A stretch of DNA of 53,959 nt from Massilia mucilaginosa (GCF_011682145.1 NZ_WHJH01000047.1:1-53959); one strand, 5' to 3'; counted from the first letter of the stretch, positions 26,510 through 36,333 are shown. Notes: a model not told the origin generated them from the letters alone. A program made the numbers and translations.

Positions 26510-28752
26510 TGAAAAAACAGTCACTGAGCACTTTCCCTTCCCCGGCGCTGCGCCGCATTGCCGCCGGCGTCCTGCTGTGCTGCGCGGTCGCGGGAGCCCC
26601 GGCCCCCGCGCTGGCGGCCCCGGACGAGTCGGCCGCCCTCAATTTCGTCGGCGCCGACATCGAATCGGTCATCAAGGCGGTCGGCCATTACACCGGCATG
26701 ACCTTCATCATCGATCCGCGCGTCAAGGGCACCCTGACCGTGACGTCGGAAAAACCGGTCACCAAGGCCCAGGCCTTCGGCCTGTTGACCTCGGCGCTGC
26801 GCCTGCAGGGCTACGCCGTGGTCACCGGCGACGGCTACGCCAAGGTGGTGCCGGAAGCCGAGGCCAAGCTGCAATCGTCGCCGACCCAGGTCGGGGTGGG
26901 CGGCGCCAGGATCAAGGGCGACCAGATCGCCACCCAGATTTTTCACCTGAGCCACGAATCGGCGGCCAACCTGACCGCGGTCTTGCGCCCGCTCATTTCG
27001 CCGAATAATTCGATCATGGCCAATCCGGGCAATAACAGCCTGGTCATCACCGATTACGCCGACAACCTGCGCCGCCTGGCCAAGATCGTCGCCGCGCTCG
27101 ACGCCCCGGTGGCGGCCGACCTCGACGTGATTCCCGTGCGCCACGCGATCGCCTCCGACCTGGCCACCATGGTCAACAAGCTGATGGAGCCGAGCGCCGG
27201 TGGCGATTCGGGCCGCATCAGCGTGGTGGCCGATCCGCGCACCAACGCGGTGGTGCTGCGCGCGCCGTCGCCGGCGCGCGCCAGCCTGGCCAAGTCGCTG
27301 ATCGCCAAGCTCGACCAGCCGACCTCGGAAGCGGGCAACGTGCACGTGGTGTACCTGAAAAACGCCGACGCCACCAAGCTGGCGCAAACCCTGCGCGCGG
27401 TGGTCTCGTCCGACTCCTCGGCCCTGCCCCAGCAGCAGCAGGGCACCACCGGCGGCAGCGTGGCCAGCGGCGGCGGCGCCAGCAACAGCATGACCGGCGG
27501 GAACAACCAGAACAGCGGCGCCGGCAACAGCATGGCGCAGCAAAGCCAGACCGGCGGCGGCAGCGGCGGCAGCGGGGCCGGCTTCATCCAGGCCGACGCC
27601 TCCACCAACACCCTGATCATCACCGCCCCGGACGCGGTGTACCGCAACCTGCGCGCCGTCATCGACCAGCTCGACGTGCGCCGCGCCCAGGTCTACATCG
27701 AATCGCTGATCGTCGAAGTCAACGCCGAAAACGCGGCCGAATTCGGGGTCCAGTGGCTCGGCATCACCGGCACCGAAAACAGCAAGTACCGGGTCGGCGC
27801 GCTGCAGAACTCGACCAACGTGGCCGGCAACAACGCCCTGCTCAAGCTGGCCGCGGCCGGGCGCGCGGCCACGCCGGGCGCGGGCCTGTCGATCGGCATC
27901 TTCAAGCAGGTCGCGGGAGAACTGGGCCTGGGCGCGATCGCCCACGCGCTGCAAACCACCGGCAACGCCAACATCCTGTCGACGCCGAACATGCTCACGC
28001 TCGACAACGAACTGTCGACCATCAAGGTCGGCCAGAACGTGCCGATCATCACCGGCAGCTTCACCACCAACACCGGTGGCGCCGCCGGCGGCAACCCGTT
28101 CCAGACCATCGAGCGCAAGGATGTCGGCCTGACCCTCAAGGTGCGTCCGCAGATCTCGGAAGGCGGCACCATCAAGATGGCGATCTACCACGAGACCTCG
28201 AACGTCGACCAGTCCTCGCTGGCCGCGCCCTCGGGCGTGACCACCAATGTGCGCATCATCGAAAACAATGTGATCGCCGACGATGGCCAGATCATCGTGC
28301 TGGGCGGCCTGATCAAGGACGACACCAGCGACAACGAAGAACGGGTGCGCGGCCTGGCCGACATTCCCGTGCTCGGCAACCTGTTCAAGTACCGCAAGCG
28401 CGGCCGCACCAAGACCAACCTGATGGTGTTCCTGCGCCCGGTGATCGTGCGCAGCAAGGAAGACAGCAACGTCATCGCCACCGACCGCTACGATTTCATG
28501 CGCTCGGCCGGCCAGGCCGTGGGCGGACCGAAAGACAGTATCGTCATGCCCGACTACGGCACCCCGGTGCTGCCGCCCCTGACCAACGGCCAGCCGCCGC
28601 CGGGCGGCACCATGGCGCCGATGCTGCAGCGACCAAGCCAGGCGCCCGCCACGCCGGCCCCGGCGCCGGGCAGCACCACCGAGCGTCCCTTGTCCGCCCC
28701 GGCCACGATCAACCCGGCCGATGTGAATATGTATCGTCCGGCCACGAAGTGA
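26506..28752 (+). CDS. gspD: Type II secretion outer-membrane secretin GspD
   Basis: GspD forms the outer-membrane channel. The 748-residue protein has a signal peptide (about 1-38), an N0 domain ([20 protein letters not shown]), N1-N3 repeats, and the secretin core with the [10 protein letters not shown] gate motif and [11 protein letters not shown] Gly/Ser/Gln-rich linker (about residues 308-360) interrupts the N3 domain, as in many secretins. The C-terminal 90 residues are Pro-rich and contain no obvious pilotin-binding S domain. No pilotin gene was recognised nearby. Its stop codon overlaps the start of the mini-ORF at 28752. Confidence 0.96.
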   Translation: MMKKQSLSTFPSPALRRIAAGVLLCCAVAGAPAPALAAPDESAALNFVGADIESVIKAVGHYTGMTFIIDPRVKGTLTVTSEKPVTKAQAFGLLTSALRLQGYAVVTGDGYAKVVPEAEAKLQSSPTQVGVGGARIKGDQIATQIFHLSHESAANLTAVLRPLISPNNSIMANPGNNSLVITDYADNLRRLAKIVAALDAPVAADLDVIPVRHAIASDLATMVNKLMEPSAGGDSGRISVVADPRTNAVVLRAPSPARASLAKSLIAKLDQPTSEAGNVHVVYLKNADATKLAQTLRAVVSSDSSALPQQQQGTTGGSVASGGGASNSMTGGNNQNSGAGNSMAQQSQTGGGSGGSGAGFIQADASTNTLIITAPDAVYRNLRAVIDQLDVRRAQVYIESLIVEVNAENAAEFGVQWLGITGTENSKYRVGALQNSTNVAGNNALLKLAAAGRAATPGAGLSIGIFKQVAGELGLGAIAHALQTTGNANILSTPNMLTLDNELSTIKVGQNVPIITGSFTTNTGGAAGGNPFQTIERKDVGLTLKVRPQISEGGTIKMAIYHETSNVDQSSLAAPSGVTTNVRIIENNVIADDGQIIVLGGLIKDDTSDNEERVRGLADIPVLGNLFKYRKRGRTKTNLMVFLRPVIVRSKEDSNVIATDRYDFMRSAGQAVGGPKDSIVMPDYGTPVLPPLTNGQPPPGGTMAPMLQRPSQAPATPAPAPGSTTERPLSAPATINPADVNMYRPATK

Positions 28753-28808
28753 TGAAGACGCGGACAACACAGAAGCGGATAACCCAGAAGCGGACAACCC
28801 AGCGATGA
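28752..28808 (+). CDS. 18-codon coupling mini-ORF between gspD and gspE
   Basis: The 52-nt gap between gspD and gspE is exactly filled by an 18-codon reading frame. Its ATG overlaps the gspD stop (TGATG) and its TGA overlaps the gspE start (ATGA). The DNA is three near-identical 15-bp units (GCGGACAACACAGAA and variants), so the peptide is a repeat of Thr, Gln, Lys and Arg ([12 protein letters not shown]...). I know of no such gene in other gsp operons. It may simply carry ribosomes across to gspE rather than make a functional peptide. Confidence 0.4.
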   Translation: MKTRTTQKRITQKRTTQR

Positions 28809-30250
28809 GCAATCTTTTACCTTACGCCTTCGCGCGCGACTTCGGCGTGCTGGCGCGCTCGCCCGACAATGGCGAGCATCCGATCGAAGTCTGGGTCTCG
28901 GGCGCCACCGCGCCGGCGGCGATCGCGGAAGTCTCGCGCCGCTTCGGCCGCATCGCGCTGCGCTCGATGGAACGGGCCGACCTGGAAGCGGCGATTGCCA
29001 GCGCCTACGCCGGCGCCGGCGGCGACGCCTCGCAGGTGGCCGACGAATTCGACGCCGATCTCGACCTGACCAAGCTGCTGCAGGACGTGCCGGCCATCGA
29101 AGACTTGCTCGAATCGTCCGACGACGCCCCGGTGATCCGCATGATCAACGCGCTGCTGACGCAGTCGCTGCGCGAAGGCGCCTCCGACATCCACATCGAG
29201 CCGTTCGAACAGACCTCGGTGGTGCGCTTTCGCATCGACGGTTCGCTGCGCGACGTGGTGCGTCCGCGCAAGGCCATCCACGCCTCGCTGATCTCGCGCA
29301 TCAAGATCATGGCGCAGCTCGACATCGCCGAAAAGCGCCTGCCGCAGGATGGCCGCATCACCCTGCGCGTGGGCGGCAAGCCGGTCGACGTGCGCGTCTC
29401 GACCCTGCCGACCGGGCATGGCGAACGCGCGGTGCTGCGTTTGCTCGACAAGGAAGCCGGCCGCCTCGACCTGTCGCACCTGGGCATGAACGCGGCCCTG
29501 CTGCCGCAGTTCGATGAACTGATCAACCAGCCGCACGGCATCGTGCTGGTCACCGGGCCGACCGGCTCCGGCAAGACCACCACCCTGTACGCGGCACTCT
29601 CGCGCCTGAACGCCTCGACCACCAACATCCTGACCGTGGAAGACCCGATCGAGTACGACCTGATCGGCGTCGGCCAGACCCAGGTCAACGCCCGCATCGA
29701 CATGAGCTTTTCCAAGGCCCTGCGCGCGATCCTGCGCCAGGATCCGGACGTGATCATGATCGGCGAGATCCGCGACCTGGAAACGGCGCAGATCGCGGTC
29801 CAGGCCTCGCTCACCGGCCACCTGGTGCTGGCCACCCTGCACACCAACGACGCCGCGGCGGCGGTCACCCGTCTGCTCGACATGGGGATCGAACCGTTCC
29901 TGCTGTCGTCGTCGCTGCTGGGCGTGATGGCGCAGCGCCTGGTGCGCAAACTGTGCGAGCACTGCAAGGTGCGCGACGAGGTCGAAACCCCGCAGGGCCG
30001 GTCGGTCCAGTGGAAGGCGGTCGGCTGCGACAAGTGCGGCCAGACCGGCTACCACGGCCGGGTCGGCGTGTACGAACTGCTGCAAACGAACGACAAGATC
30101 AGCGCCCAGATCCACAACCGCGCCTCGGAAGCCGAGATCCGCGTGGCGGCCCAGGCCAGCGGCATGAAAACCATGCGCGAGGATGGCCAGCGCTGGCTCG
30201 ACAACGGCACCACCACGCAGGCCGAATTGCTGCGCGTGACCAAGGACTAG
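28805..30250 (+). CDS. gspE: Type II secretion ATPase GspE
   Basis: The cytoplasmic hexameric ATPase that powers pseudopilus growth. The 481-residue protein has an N-terminal GspL-binding region, Walker [12 protein letters not shown], the Asp box [17 protein letters not shown], Walker [17 protein letters not shown] and the His box [13 protein letters not shown] tetracysteine zinc site is formed by CEHC and CDKC. Length and motifs are canonical. It starts by a 4-nt overlap with the mini-ORF at 28752-28808. Confidence 0.97.
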   Translation: MSNLLPYAFARDFGVLARSPDNGEHPIEVWVSGATAPAAIAEVSRRFGRIALRSMERADLEAAIASAYAGAGGDASQVADEFDADLDLTKLLQDVPAIEDLLESSDDAPVIRMINALLTQSLREGASDIHIEPFEQTSVVRFRIDGSLRDVVRPRKAIHASLISRIKIMAQLDIAEKRLPQDGRITLRVGGKPVDVRVSTLPTGHGERAVLRLLDKEAGRLDLSHLGMNAALLPQFDELINQPHGIVLVTGPTGSGKTTTLYAALSRLNASTTNILTVEDPIEYDLIGVGQTQVNARIDMSFSKALRAILRQDPDVIMIGEIRDLETAQIAVQASLTGHLVLATLHTNDAAAAVTRLLDMGIEPFLLSSSLLGVMAQRLVRKLCEHCKVRDEVETPQGRSVQWKAVGCDKCGQTGYHGRVGVYELLQTNDKISAQIHNRASEAEIRVAAQASGMKTMREDGQRWLDNGTTTQAELLRVTKD

Positions 30251-30260
30251 GCCGAACACC

Positions 30261-31481
30261 ATGCCCGCATTCCGTTATGAAGCCGTCGATGGCGACGGCA
30301 GCACCCGCAAGGGCGTGGTCAACGCCGACAGCGCCCGTTCGGCGCGCGCCGACCTGCGCCTGCAGGGCCTGACCCCGCTGATGGTCGACGCCATCGCGGC
30401 CCAGCTCGACGCCGCCGGCGTCGAGAAGAGCCGCGGCTTCGGCGAGCGCCTGTCGCAGGTCGAACTGGCGCTGTTCACGCGCCAGCTGGCCAGTCTGCTG
30501 GAGGCCGGCCTGCCGCTCGAACAAGCTTTTACGGCCCTGCTGGAACAGGCCGAGCGCCCGTATGTGCGCGACCTGGTGGCCTCGATCCGCTCGGAAGTGA
30601 TGGGCGGCGCGCCGTTTTCCGACGCGCTCTCGCGCCATCCGCGCGACTTTGCCGAGATTTACCGCGCGCTGGTGGCCTCGGGCGAGCAGATCGGCCACCT
30701 GGCGCGCGTGCTCTCGCGCCTGGCCGACTACATCGAACGGCGCAACGCGCTGGTGCAGAAGGTGCGCCTGGCGTTCACCTATCCGGCCATCGTCACCGTG
30801 GTGGCGTTCGCGATCGTGATCTTCCTGCTCACCTACGTGGTGCCGCAGATCGTCTCGGTGTTCGCCAACACCAAGCAAAAGCTGCCGCTGCTGACCGTCA
30901 TGATGCTGGGCGTGTCGAATTTCGTGCGCGCCTACGGCATCATCGTCGGCATCTTGCTGGTCGGGGCCTTCTGGATGTGGCGGCGCGCGCTGCGCAACCC
31001 GGTGCTCAAGCGGCGCTGGCATACCTGGCTGCTCACCGCGCCCATCTACGGCAAGTTCGAGCGCAGCCTGAACACGGCGCGCTTCGCCAGTACCCTGGCG
31101 ATCACCACCGGCTCGGGCGTGCCGATCCTGCGCGCGCTCGACACCAGCCGCGATACCCTGTCCAACGTCGCCATGAAGGAGCTGGTCGAGCAGGCCAGCG
31201 CCAGCGTGCGCGAGGGCGTCAGCCTGGCGCGCGCGCTGTCGGCGCAAAAGCACTTTCCGCCGATGCTGATCCACATGATCCGCGCCGGCGAGATCACCGG
31301 CGAACTGCCGGCCATGCTGGAACGGGCCGCCAATTCGCAGCAGCAGGACCTGGAGCGGCGCACGCTCACCATCGCCGGCCTGCTCGAACCGGTGCTGATC
31401 CTGGCCATGGGCGTGGTGGTGCTGCTGATCGTGCTCGCGGTGCTGATGCCTATTATTGAAATCAATCAGCTGGTGCGGTAA
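30261..31481 (+). CDS. gspF: Type II secretion inner-membrane platform protein GspF
   Basis: A 406-residue polytopic platform protein. Two homologous helical cytoplasmic domains (about 70-170 and 270-370: FTRQLASLLEAGLPLEQAF, FASTLAITTGSGVPILRAL) alternate with three transmembrane segments (near 170-192, 220-240 and 375-400). It couples ATPase rotation to pseudopilin insertion. It follows gspE after 10 nt and precedes gspC by 11 nt. Confidence 0.96.
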   Translation: MPAFRYEAVDGDGSTRKGVVNADSARSARADLRLQGLTPLMVDAIAAQLDAAGVEKSRGFGERLSQVELALFTRQLASLLEAGLPLEQAFTALLEQAERPYVRDLVASIRSEVMGGAPFSDALSRHPRDFAEIYRALVASGEQIGHLARVLSRLADYIERRNALVQKVRLAFTYPAIVTVVAFAIVIFLLTYVVPQIVSVFANTKQKLPLLTVMMLGVSNFVRAYGIIVGILLVGAFWMWRRALRNPVLKRRWHTWLLTAPIYGKFERSLNTARFASTLAITTGSGVPILRALDTSRDTLSNVAMKELVEQASASVREGVSLARALSAQKHFPPMLIHMIRAGEITGELPAMLERAANSQQQDLERRTLTIAGLLEPVLILAMGVVVLLIVLAVLMPIIEINQLVR

Positions 31482-31492
31482 AAAGGAATGTA

Positions 31493-32092
31493 ATGAAGCG
31501 TTTGCCAATAGTTTTCAGCCTGCTCGCCGTGGTTCTCCTGTCGGCCTCGATCGCCTACTGGGCCATGCAGTTCATCAAGGGCGAGCAGCGCCCGATCGTC
31601 GCCGCCGCCAGCGCGCCCGATCCGGTGCCCGCGCCGGATGCCGCCGCCACCCTGTTCGGCGGCCAGGCCGCCACCGTCGTGGTCAGCAATTACCAGCTGA
31701 CCGGCGTGATCTCGGCCGGGCGCGACAGCGCCGCCATCCTGGTGGCCGACGGCCAGCCGCCGCGCGCGCTCAAGGTCGGGCGCGAAGTCGCCCCCGGCGT
31801 GACCGTCAGCGCGGTGTTCCCGCGTTACGTGATGCTGTCCGAAGGCGGCGTCGAGAAGCGCATCGAACTGGCCACCGACGCCAAGGCCGGCCCCGAGATG
31901 GCGCCGCCGATGCCGGCCCCGCCGCCGGCCGACAACAGCGCCGCGAACCCGCCGCCGGCGCCGCCGCCGGACGCCGCGCAAGGGCTGTCGCCAACGCCGC
32001 CGGCGGCCAACGCGCCGCCGCCGCAGATGCCGGGGCCGAACCGCACCGTGGTCAGCCCCGGCAACAACGACAACCAGCCGCCGACCCAATAG
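31493..32092 (+). CDS. gspC: Type II secretion coupling protein GspC, lacking a PDZ domain
   Basis: A 199-residue protein with an N-terminal transmembrane helix (IVFSLLAVVLLSASIAYW) and the periplasmic homology region (about 52-120: NYQLTGVISAGRDSAAILVA, REVAPGVTVSAVFPRYVML). The homology region contacts the secretin GspD. The usual C-terminal PDZ or coiled coil is absent; instead residues 130-199 are Pro/Ala/Asn-rich. The gene closes the operon, whereas gspC opens it in many gammaproteobacteria. It is followed after only 7 nt by the PlpD-like gene. Confidence 0.88.
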   Translation: MKRLPIVFSLLAVVLLSASIAYWAMQFIKGEQRPIVAAASAPDPVPAPDAAATLFGGQAATVVVSNYQLTGVISAGRDSAAILVADGQPPRALKVGREVAPGVTVSAVFPRYVMLSEGGVEKRIELATDAKAGPEMAPPMPAPPPADNSAANPPPAPPPDAAQGLSPTPPAANAPPPQMPGPNRTVVSPGNNDNQPPTQ

Positions 32093-32099
32093 GGTGCCC

Positions 32100-34328
32100 A
32101 TGAAGCGACTGTGCGTGCTGGCCGCAGCCTGCGCCCTCGGCCTGCCCGCGGGCGCCGCCCTGGCGCAGGCTCCCGCCGCGTCCGATGGCGGCGCCGGCGC
32201 CAGTGTGGCGGCGCGTCCGCGCGTGGCGCTGGTGCTCTCCGGCGGCGGCGCGCGCGGCTTCGCCCACATCGGCGTGCTGCGCGTGCTGCGCGAGCTGCGC
32301 GTGCCGGTCGACATCGTGGTCGGCACCAGCATGGGCAGCGTGATCGGCGGCGCCTACGCGGCCGGCTCCTCGGTGGCCGACCTGGAACAGATGGCGCGCC
32401 ACACCGACTGGGACCGCGTGGTGGCCGACCGTCCGGCGCGCGAAGACCTCGCGTTCCGGCGCCGCGAAGAAGACGTGATGCTGCCGTCCCGCATCGAGTT
32501 CGGCCTGCACCGCGACGGCGTTTCGCTGCCGCCGGCGGCGGCCGGCAACGCCGCGCTGGAACTGGCCCTGGCGCGCCTGCTGCCGGCCGGCACGCGCGAC
32601 CGCCCGGTCAATCAACTCAGCCTGCCGTTTCGCTCGGTCGCCTCGGACCTGGTCACCGGCGACCTGGTCGACCTGGTCGACACCCCGCTGTTCCTGACCA
32701 TGCGCGCCTCGCTGGCGGTGCCGGGCGTGTTCGCGCCGGTGCGGGTCAACCAGCGCCTCGTGGTCGACGGCGGCCTGGTGCGCAACCTGCCGATCGACCT
32801 GGCGCGCAAGATGGGCGCCGACATCATCATCGCGGTCAACGTCGGCACCCCGCTGGCGCCCGAAAAGAACCTCGGCAGCGCGCTCGGCGTGGCGCAGCAG
32901 ATGATCAACATCCTGACCGAGCAGAACGTGCAGCGCTCGATCAAGGAACTCGGCCCGGACGATGTCCTGATCTCGCCGGACCTGAGCGGCACCAGTTTCC
33001 TGGACTTCCGCAATATCGACAACGCCATCAAGGGCGGCGAGGCGGCCACGCGGGCCCTGGCGCCGCGCCTGGCGGCGCTGGCGCTGCCCGCTGCCGGCTA
33101 CGCGCTGTTCGAAAACAACCGCCTGGCCACGCCGCCGCTATCGGACACGCCGCTGCTGCTGGCCGAGGTCAAGGTCGAGAGCAGCGGGCGCATCAACCCG
33201 AAAATCCTGCAAGTGCAGTCCGGCCTGGCGCAGGGCCAGACCCGCACGCGCGACCAGGTGCGACGCGCCGCCAACAGCCTGTACGGGCGCGGCGACCTGG
33301 AGCGGGTCGAAACCGATATCGACGACGAGGGCGGCCAGCGCGCGGTGGCGATCCGCGCCACCGAGGCCGGCTGGACCAACAGCCGCCTGCGCGTGGGGCT
33401 GGAACTGGCCAGCGACTTCGACGACGCCAACCGCTTTGCGCTCAAAGTGATGCACGTGCGTTCCTCGATGAACCCGTGGGGCGGCGAGCTGCGCACCACG
33501 GCCCAGATCGGCGACGAGCGCGGCATCGGCGTGCAGTTCCACCAGCCGCTCGGCCCCGGTTCGCCCTGGTACGTGGCGCCCGACGCCCAGTACGGTTCCA
33601 GCGCGTTCGACGTGTTCAAGTACGGCCGGCGCCAGAGCCGCGTCGCCTTTTCGCAGCGCTCGGTGAGCCTGGTGCTGGGGCGTGAACTGGGCAACTGGGG
33701 CGACGTGCGCTTCGGCGTGGTGCGCCAGAGCCTGGGTGTGCGCGCGGTGATTCCCGAGCAAAGCGGCGGCGCGCGCGCGGAGAATAACTATAGTTTCCTG
33801 CGCTACCGCATCGACACGCTCGACTCGCTCGGCTTTCCCAGCCGCGGCAATTTTCTCGACGCCCAGCTGGCCGGGCGCGGCCGCGACGCCGACGGCGCCG
33901 GTGCGCTGGCGCAGTTTTCCGTGCTCGGCCTCTCCGCCTTCCGCACGCGCGACTGGGCCGGCCATGTGTACGGCGAATACGCGATCGCCAGCAGCGGCGC
34001 CGCGCCGCTCAGCCTGGGCGGATTCTTGCGTTTGTCGGGCTCGCTGCCGGAATCGGTGGAAGGCAACCGCATCGTTTTTGGACGGCTGGTCATGGCGCGC
34101 CGCATCGGTGCCTTGCCGGTGACCCTGGGCGGCACCGTGCGCGCCGGCTTTTCGCTGGAAGCGGGCGGTGCTTTCGACCGCCAGATCGTGCAGGGCGACG
34201 CCGCCTTCAAGCAAGCCGTCAGCGGTTTTCTGTCGGTCGACACGCGCTTCGGCCCGGTCTACGTGGGCGCCGGCAAGACCATCCACGGCGGCGGCACCGC
34301 CTATCTGTTCCTCGGGCCGATCTGGTAG
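32100..34328 (+). CDS. PlpD-like patatin phospholipase with POTRA and outer-membrane barrel (type Vd)
   Basis: A 742-residue protein. The signal peptide ends near residue 23. The patatin lipase domain (about 40-330) has the oxyanion motif GGGARG (48-53), the nucleophile GTSMG with S77 and the catalytic Asp in VVDGGLVRN (D223). A POTRA-like domain follows (about 355-415: LLLAEVKVESSG, GRGDLERVETDI). The last 320 residues form a BamA/TamA-type barrel ending in an aromatic residue (YLFLGPIW). This is the architecture of P. aeruginosa PlpD, in which a barrel delivers the lipase to the surface. It lies 7 nt after gspC, so it is probably cotranscribed with the gsp operon. It may alternatively stay in the periplasm. 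Confidence 0.9.
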   Translation: MKRLCVLAAACALGLPAGAALAQAPAASDGGAGASVAARPRVALVLSGGGARGFAHIGVLRVLRELRVPVDIVVGTSMGSVIGGAYAAGSSVADLEQMARHTDWDRVVADRPAREDLAFRRREEDVMLPSRIEFGLHRDGVSLPPAAAGNAALELALARLLPAGTRDRPVNQLSLPFRSVASDLVTGDLVDLVDTPLFLTMRASLAVPGVFAPVRVNQRLVVDGGLVRNLPIDLARKMGADIIIAVNVGTPLAPEKNLGSALGVAQQMINILTEQNVQRSIKELGPDDVLISPDLSGTSFLDFRNIDNAIKGGEAATRALAPRLAALALPAAGYALFENNRLATPPLSDTPLLLAEVKVESSGRINPKILQVQSGLAQGQTRTRDQVRRAANSLYGRGDLERVETDIDDEGGQRAVAIRATEAGWTNSRLRVGLELASDFDDANRFALKVMHVRSSMNPWGGELRTTAQIGDERGIGVQFHQPLGPGSPWYVAPDAQYGSSAFDVFKYGRRQSRVAFSQRSVSLVLGRELGNWGDVRFGVVRQSLGVRAVIPEQSGGARAENNYSFLRYRIDTLDSLGFPSRGNFLDAQLAGRGRDADGAGALAQFSVLGLSAFRTRDWAGHVYGEYAIASSGAAPLSLGGFLRLSGSLPESVEGNRIVFGRLVMARRIGALPVTLGGTVRAGFSLEAGGAFDRQIVQGDAAFKQAVSGFLSVDTRFGPVYVGAGKTIHGGGTAYLFLGPIW

Positions 34329-34340
34329 CCGCCGGCGAGC

Positions 34341-35075
34341 CTAAGCGCGCCGCAGCGCGGTAAACGCACTCGACTCCCACGATTGAAAGCCGAGCAGCAG
34401 GGTCACGCCGTCGCGCTCGTCGCGGGCCAGGCGGCGGTCGGCCTGGTGCAGGCGCGCCAGCTCGGCCGCCAGCTGCTGGATTTTCAGCAGCAATTCGCGC
34501 GAACTGCCCAGCGACAGGCGCGCGGGCAGGCACAGCAAGGTTTCGCCGGCGCCGTCGAAGCGCCCGCTGAAATAGTCTTCCACCACATGCTCGCGGAAAT
34601 ACTGCTGCACCGGCCCGTCCGGCAGCCAGCGGAAGGTGGTCGAGACGCGCATGCTGTAGCGGTTCAGGGGTTTCAGTTCGATCAGGCCGAGACGGTCCAG
34701 TTCGACCATCAGGCCGATGCATTCGGGCTCGCTCAGCTGGTAGGTTTCGATGATCTGGTCGAGCGTCCAGTTGCCCAGGCAGCAGATGGCGACCAGCAAC
34801 AGGCGCGGATTGGCCATCAGCGACTTTTCCTGGGTCGGGGTGAGGGTGTCGGCCTGCGGACGGGCGTCGGCGGCGCGGCGCAGCACGTCTTCGAGCGGCA
34901 CCCCGGCCGCCTTGCAGATTTGCGCCAGGCGCGACAGCGCCATATCTTTCTGGCCGAACATGCGCTTGACGCTCGACTCGCTCATGCCGATGCGTGCGGC
35001 CAGCGCCTTGTACGTGATGCCCGCCGCGCGCAACTCGGCGCGCAGCACTTGTATGACCAGCTCAGGTGAGCTCAT
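34341..35075 (-). CDS. XRE-like helix-turn-helix transcriptional regulator
   Basis: A 244-residue cytoplasmic protein. An N-terminal lambda-repressor-like helix-turn-helix (about 5-60: ITYKALAARIGMSESSVKRM, LAQICKAAGVPLEDVL) is followed by a helical effector domain with a winged-helix-like section (WTLDQIIETYQLSEPECIGLMVELDRLGLIELK, shown here in two overlapping halves of the same region). Similar proteins are common single-gene regulators in Burkholderiales, but I know no target. It is divergent from the small outer-membrane protein gene at 35219; a 13-bp palindrome lies between them. Confidence 0.85.
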   Translation of the reverse strand: MSSPELVIQVLRAELRAAGITYKALAARIGMSESSVKRMFGQKDMALSRLAQICKAAGVPLEDVLRRAADARPQADTLTPTQEKSLMANPRLLLVAICCLGNWTLDQIIETYQLSEPECIGLMVELDRLGLIELKPLNRYSMRVSTTFRWLPDGPVQQYFREHVVEDYFSGRFDGAGETLLCLPARLSLGSSRELLLKIQQLAAELARLHQADRRLARDERDGVTLLLGFQSWESSAFTALRRA

Positions 35076-35121
35076 GCGATTCCTTTAAGGGCAAAATGTA
35101 GTGTTATCCGATACTCAATGT

Positions 35122-35134
35122 ACCGAATTTCGGT
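35122..35134. promoter_or_regulatory. Candidate operator palindrome ACCGAATTTCGGT
   Basis: A perfect inverted repeat with 6-bp arms around one central base lies 47 nt before the regulator gene and 84 nt before the barrel gene. Its position between two divergent genes, one of them a DNA-binding regulator, makes it a candidate autoregulatory site. Confidence 0.35.
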
Positions 35135-35218
35135 GCTTCGCACAAGAAGATAGTACTTTTTGAGGAAAAGCAGGACACTGGCTTCATTCCCCTCACGCTG
35201 TATAGCGAAAGTGAACCG

Positions 35219-35794
35219 ATGCCGAAAACCCCGCTGCTTGCCGCCATCCTGCTGACCGTGTTCAGCGGCGCCGCCAGCGCCGCCAGCTACGGCGATACCA
35301 GCCCGATCTATGTGGGCGGCGCGGCAGGGCGCATGCAGTTCAGCGCGCCTTGCGGTGCGGGGGATGGGTGCAAGGGACAGGACAATGGCAGCGGCAAGCT
35401 GTTCGCCGGTTTCAATTTTGCGCCGTTCAGCGCGTGGCAGGGTTCCGAGCTGACCAGTTCGGTCGAGCTGGTGGGCTACCGCAGCGGCAAGATGAGCCTG
35501 GCGCGCGAGCATGGCGCGGCGTCGCTGCGGGGAGCGGGGCTGTCGTACCGGATCAGTTCACGCGAGACCGATGCGCTGTCGGTGCACGCCAGGGCGGGGC
35601 TGGCGCGCTTGTCGGGCAAGTTCGATGGGGCGTCAAACGCCTCGACCGGGGTGACGGGCGGGCTGGGGATGGCCTATGCGCTCGACAAGCATCTGTCGCT
35701 GACGGCCGATTACGATGTGCTCAGGGCGGGTTTCGGCGCGCTGGCACGCACGCAAGTACATTTACTGACCTTAGGCGCGGCCTACAAGTTCTAG
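35219..35794 (+). CDS. Small outer-membrane beta-barrel protein
   Basis: A 191-residue protein with a signal peptide (MPKTPLLAAILLTVFSGAASA) and alternating hydrophobic strands that end in LLTLGAAYKF, a C-terminal aromatic as needed for outer-membrane insertion. Size and strand pattern suit an eight-stranded OmpA/OmpX-like barrel (PF13505 type). Two Cys (CGAGDGC) may form a loop disulfide. The stop codon lies inside copy 1 of the 64-bp direct repeat, so the repeat includes the gene's last bases and its terminator hairpin. Confidence 0.82.
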   Translation: MPKTPLLAAILLTVFSGAASAASYGDTSPIYVGGAAGRMQFSAPCGAGDGCKGQDNGSGKLFAGFNFAPFSAWQGSELTSSVELVGYRSGKMSLAREHGAASLRGAGLSYRISSRETDALSVHARAGLARLSGKFDGASNASTGVTGGLGMAYALDKHLSLTADYDVLRAGFGALARTQVHLLTLGAAYKF

Positions 35795-35852
35795 GACGCG
35801 CGCACCAGATGGCCTGATCGCGGGCGCCCGCCAGGGCGCCCGCTGGCGGCCC
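35789..35852. repeat. 64-bp direct repeat, copy 1 (with terminator hairpin)
   Basis: Matches 37083-37146 at 61 of 64 positions. It starts in the last two codons of the barrel gene and includes a 10-bp perfect hairpin (35820-35829/35834-35843, loop GCCA) that serves as a terminator without a clear T run. The two copies bound the toxin cassette. Confidence 0.9.
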
Positions 35853-36128
35853 TTGCCTTGATCGTTTGATATCCTCGCTGTACTCAACATGCCCGTCCCC
35901 GTCGTCGATGCGCTACTGCGACAAGCTCCCGATCGGAATCGACGCTAGCATCGGTGATTCGGCGCTTGCCTCGCCACCCGGCGTTGCCGACAACCCACCA
36001 CACATCACCTATGGACCCATCAGAATCACCAAGGCGGGCTGTCTCGAAGAGCTCGCCAGCAATACCCGTGTTGGTACAAACTTCCAGTGGTGGATGAACG
36101 ATTTTCCTTGCTGGTCCAGCTGGGGGGC
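35853..36128. other. Cassette segment without a recognisable gene
   Basis: An open frame of 88 codons (35866-36132, plus strand) crosses this stretch but has no good ribosome binding site, no motif and ends inside the inverted-repeat element. It may be the remnant of a longer gene cut by that element. Nothing else is visible. Confidence 0.3.
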
Positions 36129-36328
36129 GTAAGCCGGAACCGCCGAAAATTCCGCGCCGCTGTGTGTCGCTCGTCAGCTTGATCCATACCTCAGCTTGAC
36201 GTCAGGCACATGGTGAAAATCACGCCAACTTAAGGTCGGTTTTGGCATTGTCTGACACCACCGTGCCGACTTCCCAGGCTTCAACCGGACCTGGCAGGGG
36301 CGCGGAATTTTCGGCGGTTCCGGCTGAC
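36129..36328. mobile_element. 200-bp element with 30-bp terminal inverted repeats
   Basis: The left end (36129-36158, starting GTAAGCCGGAACC) and the right end (36299-36328) are inverted copies matching at 29 of 30 positions. The interior of about 140 bp has no open frame of note. Ends beginning GTAAG resemble those of the IS66 family, so this may be an IS66-derived miniature element or a deletion remnant. No 8-bp target duplication is visible at its borders. Confidence 0.7.
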
Positions 36329-36333
36329 ATTCC

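Noticed and set aside
26521-28812. 763-codon frame antisense to gspD
   Set aside because: Shadow of the gspD codon pattern; no domain recognisable.
35866-36132. 88-codon frame in the toxin cassette
   Set aside because: No ribosome binding site or family; ends inside the inverted-repeat element. Kept only as a note, possibly a gene remnant.
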